Positions 57,101 through 64,000 of a stretch of DNA of 64,000 bases are shown piece by piece. Below the pieces are notes generated by a model that was not told the DNA's origin, made no database searches, and saw only the letters and a program-made list of their open reading frames with translations. Every line of letters starts with the position of its first letter. Within the stretch, counting starts at the first letter, position 1. The DNA comes from Gammaproteobacteria bacterium (lineage in GTDB: Bacteria; Pseudomonadota; Gammaproteobacteria; Pseudomonadales; Pseudohongiellaceae), in assembly GCA_029253585.1 (NCBI GenBank), contig JAQWZF010000003.1, forward strand, positions 62,001 to 126,000. Reading direction: 5' to 3'. The position numbers and the translations under genes were made by a program.

Positions 57101-58675
57101 ATGCCTATAGTCTCAATGGTAAATCAAGCGACGAAACTACTATCAGCGGATAGTGCGTTGATTAAAAAGGCCGGGTGGGCACTGCGCCAGCGTCTGCGTA
57201 AACAAATGAATCAGTTGAGTGGCTGCTTCTTCGATGAGGTTGGCGATTTTATCTTTGGGGCTGGAAAGCAGGGGCGGTTAGCTGGCGGTAGCGACTACCT
57301 TGGAGCCATGCGGGAAATACGTGCTAAACAAGTCCTGTTCGAGGAAACGTTTCTCGATGCGGTTTCGAGTTCGCTAGAGCAGCGTCACGAACAATTCGAC
57401 AGTCTTGCGCTTCACTCGAAGCAGGCGGAATCACAAGTGCTTTTCGAAAGTATGGAGACTGGCCTGGCGATGGATGCCATGGCGCGAAAGGCGGGTAAGT
57501 ATTATTTGCCTTATGTGAAGCAGATTGAAAGCCTCAACTGTGCAATTGAGCCTAAGAACAGAAGCCAGCTAGTAAATGGAAATGCGCTCGTAGTGTCTGT
57601 GCTTTCAGGGTTCGTGGTGGCTCAGGGCAAGATCAACGTCGATCTTGAAATTCGATTAGTCTTCATGAAATTGTTCGAGCAGCATTTTTTGATGAAAATG
57701 GAGAAGCTATTTCTAGACATCATTAGTATTGTAGACAATATCGATAACAGTCAATTTGTCGAGAGGCTTCACTCTTCATCCTATTCCTCTCATATGCCAG
57801 TGGATAGGAGTTGTACGGCGCAAAGAAACACAAAATCGAATGCAGCGACCAGCTTTGAGTCTCCTAGGCCCGAGACTTCGGCCGTTGGATCTTCAGTTGC
57901 AGAGATAGTTCAGAGTGTTCGCTTGAGCGGCGACGTGCCTGGCTTCGTAATACAAATGGTAGAAGAGCAGTGGCGCATGGTGCTCCTGCTTATAGGCCTC
58001 AATAAGGGGGTATCGAGCCTGCCGTGGCAGGAGGCTGAGCACGTATTGCATATGCCGTTGGCTTGCACGGCAGGTAAGGCCCAGACGACACCGTTCGACG
58101 AGTCTCTGCTAATTGATAAGTTAAGCCAGGGGTTGCGCCTGTTGCGTACGTCGACAACTGATGCAAAGCAGTTCGTCAGTTCTCTAAAAGAATATTTTTC
58201 GGCAAGATTGCCTGGGGCAAAACCTAAAAGCAATGACGCCGAGGTCGAATTCAGTGTTCCTATTGAGCCTGAGGCAACGCTAAGCCCCTCCGGCGAAAGC
58301 ATACTCGATGCCGATGATCTAAATGAGATTGCGCAGCTTATTAGCGGCGAGCCGGTTAATGACGATTATGCTCAGAATGAAGAGCAGGCTCAGTTGATGG
58401 ATTGCCTGTCTTCAGTCGATCTCATGAGCTCCAGTTGCGCTGTGCAGATGTGGATCAAGAGCAGGCCTCACGATTGTGTTGTTACCAAGAGCGAGTCCGG
58501 AAGCAATGTATTCGTTATTACAAACTCTATGCACGGCATAGCGGATAGGCGTATCGCTCTGAAGCGCAGTCGCTTGGGTCTGGCCATCTCTATTTGTCGA
58601 GGAGATATGCGCCTAAGCCGGAACGCCAAGGATTCGCTGGCAAGTAATATTACTGTTTTTGAAAGCAAGGCCTAG
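57101..58675 (+). CDS. DUF1631 family protein
   Basis: 524 residues, soluble, no signal peptide. The N-terminal region (FDEVGDFIFGAGKQGR, QVLFESMETGLAMDAMARKA) and the middle (VPGFVIQMVEEQWRMVLLLI) match the DUF1631 family found beside nadC and ampD in pseudomonads, where it has been misnamed thymidine phosphorylase. The C-terminal part (about 430-524) has a PilZ-like beta-rich look but I cannot confirm this. It appears shorter than pseudomonad members as I recall them. Function unknown. Confidence 0.75.
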   Translation: MPIVSMVNQATKLLSADSALIKKAGWALRQRLRKQMNQLSGCFFDEVGDFIFGAGKQGRLAGGSDYLGAMREIRAKQVLFEETFLDAVSSSLEQRHEQFDSLALHSKQAESQVLFESMETGLAMDAMARKAGKYYLPYVKQIESLNCAIEPKNRSQLVNGNALVVSVLSGFVVAQGKINVDLEIRLVFMKLFEQHFLMKMEKLFLDIISIVDNIDNSQFVERLHSSSYSSHMPVDRSCTAQRNTKSNAATSFESPRPETSAVGSSVAEIVQSVRLSGDVPGFVIQMVEEQWRMVLLLIGLNKGVSSLPWQEAEHVLHMPLACTAGKAQTTPFDESLLIDKLSQGLRLLRTSTTDAKQFVSSLKEYFSARLPGAKPKSNDAEVEFSVPIEPEATLSPSGESILDADDLNEIAQLISGEPVNDDYAQNEEQAQLMDCLSSVDLMSSSCAVQMWIKSRPHDCVVTKSESGSNVFVITNSMHGIADRRIALKRSRLGLAISICRGDMRLSRNAKDSLASNITVFESKA

Positions 58676-58814
58676 AACTCCAGCCATTTAAAAAAGTCCA
58701 TGATATCCCCGTCAGACAGGCCTGAATTCTGTGGTAATATCAAATGCCTGCGCGGTGTCTGTTGCTTGGGTAAACCGCGCGCAACTAAACTTACTTGTTT
58801 GCTAGGCCGTTGCC

Positions 58815-59366
58815 ATGGAACTCTCTATCACCAACGACATCCTGGTCGGTGCCGATATCATAGAGTCGCCAAATCAGAATGCGCGGCCCGAAAACACCGA
58901 TATTGAGCTATTAGTTATTCACAATATCAGTCTCCCCCCTGGCGAGTTTGGCAGCCTCGCAATTCGGCAGTTTTTCTGTAACGAACTCGATTGTAATTCT
59001 CATTCCTTTTATGAGGAGATAGCAGGCCTTCAGGTGTCGGCTCATCTGTTGATCGATCGTGAGGGTGCTATTACCCAGTTCGTGCCCTTCAGCAATCGGG
59101 CCTGGCATGCGGGTGAGTCGGCATTCTGTGGCAGGGACAACTGCAACGATTATTCGATAGGCATCGAGATGGAAGGTACCGATTTTGAGCCTTTTACCGA
59201 AAGTCAGTACCTCAGCCTCGCAGAGGTAACTAAACTGCTTCTTACTGCATACTCGGCGATGAGCGCCGATAAGATTGTGGGGCACAGCGATATTGCGCCT
59301 GGCAGGAAAACCGACCCCGGCCCTCACTTCGACTGGGGTCGATATAGGCAATCCCTAACGAGTTAG
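58815..59366 (+). CDS. ampD: 1,6-anhydro-N-acetylmuramyl-L-alanine amidase AmpD
   Basis: 183 residues, no signal peptide, so cytoplasmic. Zinc ligands His36 (LLVIHNISLP), His157 (VGHSDIAPGRKTDPG) and Asp167 match AmpD numbering closely; QVSAHLLIDREG and RAWHAGES are also conserved. AmpD cleaves recycled anhydro-muropeptides and so keeps AmpC-type beta-lactamase regulators quiet. ampE follows, as in E. coli. Confidence 0.96.
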   Translation: MELSITNDILVGADIIESPNQNARPENTDIELLVIHNISLPPGEFGSLAIRQFFCNELDCNSHSFYEEIAGLQVSAHLLIDREGAITQFVPFSNRAWHAGESAFCGRDNCNDYSIGIEMEGTDFEPFTESQYLSLAEVTKLLLTAYSAMSADKIVGHSDIAPGRKTDPGPHFDWGRYRQSLTS

Positions 59367-59422
59367 CCATTTAAGTGCAATTCGGCGTATGCACCGCGAA
59401 ACAAAGAGAGAAAAGGGTTCGA

Positions 59423-60343
59423 ATGAAATTTTTAGTGATTCTGATTTGCTTGATGGTTAACTATCTCTGGTTGAAAGACCTCGATCGGTTTGATGATGGC
59501 TGGTTCTTCCGCTTCAGGGGGCGCGTTGAGGGTTGGTCTTCGGGCCTCGATAAGAAGATGCCACTGGGCTGGCTCGCCGCGTTCGCTCTTATCTACGGCG
59601 TGCCGCTGCTATCTCTGGCCGTAATTTTGTTCGTTACCGAAGGCAGTGTCTTCGGCTTGATTACCATGGTCGTGCATATATTGGTCTTGCTGGTGGCTTT
59701 CGATAGAACCCAGCCCGGACAGTTAGCGAAGGACTTTCTCGAGAAGTGGAAGACTGGAGATATGGCATCATGTCTCGAATTTCTGCAAAAAGAGTTCAAT
59801 GCATCGAGCCTGCCTGGTGAAGATGACAGGGATGCGATCGGTAAGTATTTCAGCAAGCAGCTTAGCTATCGCAGTTTCGAAAAAATGTTCGTCATGTTCT
59901 TCTGGTACATGTGCACCGGTGCGCTGGGTATTCTATTTTCTTATATCACCTGTCAATTGCGCGATAGCCACCCAGAGCAACCTCAGCAGAGGCAGGTAGA
60001 TCTAATCAGTTTTCTCATTCAACTATTGGAATGGATACCGCTTAGGTTATTAGCGCTAACTTTTTCCCTAGCGGGAAATTTTGTGCAGTGTTTCGAAAAT
60101 GTTCGAGAATCGTTCTGGGAGTTTAACAAAGAGACGAATAACGCAGATTTGCTATATGGTTATGCGGGCTGTGCGATCTCGGGGATGGTATTGAACACGC
60201 TTGCCGAAGAGGATGAGGGACAGGGAGCAGGGGCTGTGCCGGACAGAGAGTCCGCGGAAATTCAGGCTATATTGGGATTGCTTGAGCGTAGTCAGGCGAT
60301 CTGGCTGAGCGTACTTGCTCTAATCACAATTGTTGGCTTGTAG
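59423..60343 (+). CDS. ampE: AmpE-family inner-membrane protein
   Basis: 306 residues from the ATG at 59423, with AAGGG 6 bases upstream; the frame stays open to 59375. Several membrane segments, the first starting MKFLVILICLMVNYLWLKDL. The CobD/CbiB-like pattern is seen in FFWYMCTGALGILFSYITCQL and RLLALTFSLAGNFVQCFENV. AmpE is a predicted sensor or transporter encoded with AmpD; its role is still unclear. Confidence 0.92.
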   Translation: MKFLVILICLMVNYLWLKDLDRFDDGWFFRFRGRVEGWSSGLDKKMPLGWLAAFALIYGVPLLSLAVILFVTEGSVFGLITMVVHILVLLVAFDRTQPGQLAKDFLEKWKTGDMASCLEFLQKEFNASSLPGEDDRDAIGKYFSKQLSYRSFEKMFVMFFWYMCTGALGILFSYITCQLRDSHPEQPQQRQVDLISFLIQLLEWIPLRLLALTFSLAGNFVQCFENVRESFWEFNKETNNADLLYGYAGCAISGMVLNTLAEEDEGQGAGAVPDRESAEIQAILGLLERSQAIWLSVLALITIVGL

Positions 60344-60667
60344 CTGGCAGGCTGCACTAGATTACTAAATTAATTACTTGAGTAAGCCTCTGTTAAATGT
60401 AGTTTTTGCGGCTTTGGACGACTACTTAGAAATTAGGGTTGGCTCTATTGTGGTTGTCCTTCTTTGCAACTGCCTAATAAATAAGGAAAAATAGAGAATT
60501 TGCCAAGAATAGGGATGCGCTGCGCTTTGTGTAGTAATACTACAATTCAGAGCAATCCAGAATAGAAAATCAGGCATAATTGGGGTAGAATTACGCCCGC
60601 TTTGTAATTTATTTACACAAACTAGTCGAGTCTTCTAGGCTCTTGATGGATGCGGAATTTATAGATC
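60344..60667 (+). promoter_or_regulatory. ampE-aceE intergenic region with palindromic operator candidate
   Basis: 324 bases with no gene. A perfect palindrome TGTAGTAATACTACA lies at 60530-60544, and a smaller inverted repeat TGTAA-N5-TTACA at 60603-60617. These are good candidates for binding a dimeric regulator of the pyruvate dehydrogenase genes. Neither matches the PdhR site of E. coli (ATTGGTNNNACCAAT). No clear -35/-10 pair is assigned. Confidence 0.55.
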
Positions 60668-63352
60668 ATGACTCAGCAAAATGATGGAAACCCGGAAGAA
60701 ACCAGAGAATGGCTTGATGCTTTTCACTCGGTAGTAAATGAAGAGGGCATCAATAGAGCTCAATACCTGTTAAATCGCCTTTCAGATCAAGCAAGCTTGG
60801 AGGGTGTAGTCACTTCCTCTGGCTCAGTTAACACGCCTTACCGCAATACAATATCTCCCATGAACGAAGACCGCATGCCGGGCGATATGTTCATGGAGAG
60901 AGAGATCCGCGGCATCATTCGCTGGAATGCGCTGGCCATGGTGATGCGCGCTAACGAACGTGACCCTGGCATTGGCGGTCATATATCGACTTTCTCTTCC
61001 GCTGCCACCCTCTATGATGTGGGGTTTAACTATTTCTTCCGCGGCCCAAGTGAGGAGAATGAAGGTGATTTGATCTATTTCCAGGGGCATTCATCACCGG
61101 GTATTTATGCGCGATCCTATCTGGAAGGACGTATGGATGAGGCCAAGTTGGACAGATTCAGACAGGAAGTGAATGGAGACGGCCTCTCCTCCTATCCCCA
61201 CCCCTGGTTGATGCCAGATTATTGGCAGTTCCCGACAGTATCCATGGGGCTAGGCCCGATACAGGCTATTTATCAGGCGCACGTTCTAAAGTATCTCACC
61301 AGTCGCAAGTTAGTAGACAACAGCAACCGCAAGATTTGGGCATTCCTAGGCGATGGCGAGACTGACGAGCCAGAGTCATTGGGCGCGATTAGCAAGGCGG
61401 GTCGAGAGAAGCTGGATAATCTAATTTTCGTTATTAACTGCAACCTGCAGCGACTGGATGGCCCGGTGCGTGGTAACGGCAAGATCATTCAGGAGTTGGA
61501 AGGTGTATTTCGTGGGGCTGGCTGGAACGTAATTAAAGTCGTTTGGGGCCGGCATTGGGATCCACTGCTTCACGCCGATAAAGACGGCATACTCCAGGCA
61601 CGCATGGACGAAGTGGTTGATGGCGAGTATCAAAACTACGTTAGCCGTGGCGGAGCCTACACCCGTGAGCACTTCTTTGGTAAGAGCCCTGAACTTCTGA
61701 AGATGGTCGAACATCTTTCAGATGATGACATCATGGCACTCAACCGCGGTGGCCACGATCCTTATAAGGTCTATGCGGCCTATGCCGAGGCAGCGCAAAG
61801 CAACGGCAAGCCCACGGTTATTCTGGCCAAGACGGTCAAAGGCTACGCCTTCGGTGATACCGCAGAGGCGCAGAACGATACGCACTCGGTTAAGAAGCTC
61901 GATATTGAAGGCTTGAAGAAATTTAGAAACCGGTTTGGCATACCAATAAAGGACAAAGATCTCGAATCGGTTCCTTACTATAGGCCACCGGAAGACAGCC
62001 TGGAGCTGACGTACATGCGTCAGATGCGCAGTGAGTTGGGAGGGCCTGTTCCACAGCGGCGCGTAGATACCTTACCGCTGGAAATCCCAGGCATGGACGC
62101 ATTTGAGAACCAGACAAAGAGCAGCGGCGACAGAGAGCTATCGACGACCATGGCGTTCGTGCGTATGTTGGCGGCGCTTAGCCGAGACAAACAGGTAGGC
62201 AAGCGCGTAGTGCCTATCGTGCCAGATGAAGCTCGAACCTTCGGCATGGAAGGAATGTTCCGTCAGATGGGCATCTATTCTTCCGTCGGACAGTTATATG
62301 ACCCCGAAGACTCCAATCAGGTGATGTATTACCGCGAAGACAAGGAAGGTCAGATGTTGGAAGAAGGTATCACCGAATCCGGCGCCTTCTCGGCCTGGCT
62401 TGCGGCGGCAACCTCTTATAGCGTCAGCAACTACCCTCTAATTCCGTTTTACATCTATTACTCAATGTTTGGTTTTCAAAGAGTGGGTGATCTATGTTGG
62501 GCAGCTGGCGACTCCCAGGCGCGTGGATTTTTGATCGGTGCCACGGCCGGTCGCACGACCCTAAATGGTGAGGGCCTGCAGCACCAAGATGGGCACAGTC
62601 ACATCTTGGCCTCAACCATTCCAAATTGTGTTTCCTACGACCCAGCCTATGCCTACGAGCTTGCCGTTATCGTGCAAGAAGGGTTGCGCAGAATGTATAA
62701 AGAGATGGAGTCGGTCTTTTATTACATTACAACTATGAATGAGAACTACCAGCAGCCTGAACTACTCAAGGGTTCCGAAGAAGGGATTATTAAGGGCATG
62801 TACCTGCTAGAGGATGCTGGCAGTAAAGCGTATAAGACAGCGAAACCAAAATCGAATAAGAGGTTGCGTCTGCTAGGTAGCGGCACAATCCTGCGTGAAG
62901 TCAGAAAAGCGGCGCAAGTGCTGCGGTCAGACTATGGCGTCTCGGTTGATGTGTGGAGCGTTACTAGCTTCAATGAATTGCGTAAAGAGGCGCTCGCCGT
63001 GTCGCGCGAGAATATGCTGCAGCCTGGCAAGAAGACGAAGATACCTTATGTGACCGAAGTACTGGCAAAGCAAACGGGGCCTATAGTCTGCGCCACCGAT
63101 CATATGAAGGCGCATTCCGATCAGATTCGTGAATTTGTTCCAGATACCTTCAGGGTATTGGGGACCGACGGGTTTGGGCGCAGTGACAGCCGTGAGCAGC
63201 TTCGGCACTTCTTTGAGGTCGATTGCAAGTTCATCGTGCTAGCTGCGTTGACCGAGCTTATGGAGATAGGCGTGGTTACTGCGAAGCAGATAACTGACCA
63301 GATGAAGAGCTGTGGGATAGATCAGGATAAACCAAACCCACTCGCGCAGTGA
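60668..63352 (+). CDS. aceE: Pyruvate dehydrogenase E1 component, homodimeric type
   Basis: 894 residues, as expected for the large single-chain E1. Thiamine diphosphate motif GDGETDEPESLGAISKAGRE followed by NLIFVINCNLQRLDGPVRGN; transketolase-like middle and C-terminal domains with EGLQHQDGHSHILASTIPN and GTDGFGRSDSREQLRHFFEV. It decarboxylates pyruvate and passes the acetyl group to the lipoyl domain of E2. aceF follows 43 bases later in one operon. Confidence 0.98.
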   Translation: MTQQNDGNPEETREWLDAFHSVVNEEGINRAQYLLNRLSDQASLEGVVTSSGSVNTPYRNTISPMNEDRMPGDMFMEREIRGIIRWNALAMVMRANERDPGIGGHISTFSSAATLYDVGFNYFFRGPSEENEGDLIYFQGHSSPGIYARSYLEGRMDEAKLDRFRQEVNGDGLSSYPHPWLMPDYWQFPTVSMGLGPIQAIYQAHVLKYLTSRKLVDNSNRKIWAFLGDGETDEPESLGAISKAGREKLDNLIFVINCNLQRLDGPVRGNGKIIQELEGVFRGAGWNVIKVVWGRHWDPLLHADKDGILQARMDEVVDGEYQNYVSRGGAYTREHFFGKSPELLKMVEHLSDDDIMALNRGGHDPYKVYAAYAEAAQSNGKPTVILAKTVKGYAFGDTAEAQNDTHSVKKLDIEGLKKFRNRFGIPIKDKDLESVPYYRPPEDSLELTYMRQMRSELGGPVPQRRVDTLPLEIPGMDAFENQTKSSGDRELSTTMAFVRMLAALSRDKQVGKRVVPIVPDEARTFGMEGMFRQMGIYSSVGQLYDPEDSNQVMYYREDKEGQMLEEGITESGAFSAWLAAATSYSVSNYPLIPFYIYYSMFGFQRVGDLCWAAGDSQARGFLIGATAGRTTLNGEGLQHQDGHSHILASTIPNCVSYDPAYAYELAVIVQEGLRRMYKEMESVFYYITTMNENYQQPELLKGSEEGIIKGMYLLEDAGSKAYKTAKPKSNKRLRLLGSGTILREVRKAAQVLRSDYGVSVDVWSVTSFNELRKEALAVSRENMLQPGKKTKIPYVTEVLAKQTGPIVCATDHMKAHSDQIREFVPDTFRVLGTDGFGRSDSREQLRHFFEVDCKFIVLAALTELMEIGVVTAKQITDQMKSCGIDQDKPNPLAQ

Positions 63353-63395
63353 TTGAATCACAGTAGTTGTTGATAACATTCAGGAGCCGTAGCCG

Positions 63396-64000
63396 GTGTC
63401 AATTGAGAATATAAAAGTTCCAGATCTGGGTGACTCCAGTGAAGTAGAAGTAATTGAGCTGCTAGTCTCGGTAGGGCAGTCAGTTGAGGAAAACGACTCG
63501 CTTTTGGTTTTGGAAAGCGATAAGGCCGCCATGGAAATTCCTGCGCCTATGGCTGGAGTCGTAAAAAGTATTTCGGTAAACCTGGGTGACCAGGTAAGTA
63601 CTGGTAGTGAAATGCTTTCCCTCGAAGCAGAAGATACTGGTAGTGAAGCGCCGGCAGAATCTGCGCCTGCTGAAGAGCCCGCTCCAGTCGAAGAGTCCGT
63701 TGCCGATGAACCTGCACCCGCAGCGACGACCAAACCAGAGGCGGCGGCTGCTGCAAGTCCGAGTATCCAATCCATCGAAGTGCCAGACTTGGGCACCGAT
63801 GATGAGGTTGAGATAATCGAAATACATATTAAGGAAAAGGATTCGGTCGCCGTCGATGATGTATTGATCACGCTCGAGTCAGATAAGGCAGCGATGGATG
63901 TGCCAGCACCCTATGCTGGTGTTATAGAATCACTGTTAGTCGCGGTTGGAGATAAGGTTAAAACTGGTTCTGCAATAGCTAAGATTATGGCGGAAGCACC
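63396..64000 (+). CDS. aceF: Dihydrolipoamide acetyltransferase AceF (N-terminal part, cut by window edge)
   Basis: Frame open from a GTG at 63396 to the window end, about 201 codons; AGGAG lies nine bases upstream. Two lipoyl domains are seen: the first with lysine in LESDKAAMEIPAP (near residue 43) and the second in LESDKAAMDVPAP (near residue 166), linked by an Ala/Pro/Glu-rich hinge. This is the E2 core of the pyruvate dehydrogenase complex that forms acetyl-CoA. The peripheral-subunit-binding and catalytic domains lie beyond the window. Confidence 0.97.
   Translation, partial: MSIENIKVPDLGDSSEVEVIELLVSVGQSVEENDSLLVLESDKAAMEIPAPMAGVVKSISVNLGDQVSTGSEMLSLEAEDTGSEAPAESAPAEEPAPVEESVADEPAPAATTKPEAAAAASPSIQSIEVPDLGTDDEVEIIEIHIKEKDSVAVDDVLITLESDKAAMDVPAPYAGVIESLLVAVGDKVKTGSAIAKIMAEA

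Overview
The window is a stretch of chromosomal core genome from a gammaproteobacterium with base composition near 50% GC. Gene order, gene content and motifs (complete dcw cluster with ddl, short-form HisG beside murA, rsmI-rnpB-mraZ, sspAB after the bc1 genes, nadC next to DUF1631 and ampDE) resemble Pseudomonas-like and marine Cellvibrionales/Pseudohongiella-like bacteria. That placement is inference; no species can be named. I see no phage, transposase, CRISPR array, tRNA or rRNA gene.

Layout. 1-5082 (minus): start of rpoN, then lptB-lptA-lptC-kdsC-kdsD-yrbG, which make Kdo and export lipopolysaccharide. 5317-9467 (plus): mlaC, ibaG, murA, hisG, hisD; mlaFED and mlaB, normally beside mlaC, are absent. 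9504-16369: degS-like protease, Nif3-family protein, sulfate activation genes cysNC and cysD, zapG (yhcB) and zapE. 16569-21502 (plus): rplM-rpsI with a strong terminator, the cytochrome bc1 complex (petA plus a single ORF joining cytochrome b and cytochrome c1), sspA-sspB. 21557-25172 (minus): dolP, diaA, yraN, lpoA; rsmI diverges from lpoA and is followed by RNase P RNA.

26798-48996 (plus) is a full division and cell wall cluster: mraZ promoter and operator, mraZ, rsmH, ftsL, ftsI, murE, murF, mraY, murD, ftsW, murG, murC, ddl, ftsQ, ftsA, ftsZ, then lpxC, an M23 peptidase and secA. Precursor synthesis (MurA, MurC-F, Ddl), lipid steps (MraY, MurG), septal synthesis (FtsW/FtsI with FtsQ/L), the Z-ring (FtsZ/FtsA) and outer-membrane growth control (LpxC, LpoA) lie together. 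49057-53929: argJ, mutT, an unrecognised beta-propeller-like fragment, yacG, coaE, pilD and pilA; pilB and pilC, which usually sit between pilA and pilD, are missing. 54280-60328: a small periplasmic cytochrome c, a secreted HNH nuclease, nadC, a membrane-anchored retropepsin-like protease, a DUF1631 protein, ampD and ampE. 60668-64000: aceE and the start of aceF (pyruvate dehydrogenase).

Most of the window is ordinary and well conserved, and I found no convincing wholly new system. The points most worth a second look are the fused cytochrome b-c1 gene, the altered Rieske cluster motif next to it, the orphan mlaC, the pilA-pilD pair without pilBC, the secreted HNH nuclease, an isolated propeller-like ORF, and several short repeats or palindromes at gene starts and ends.
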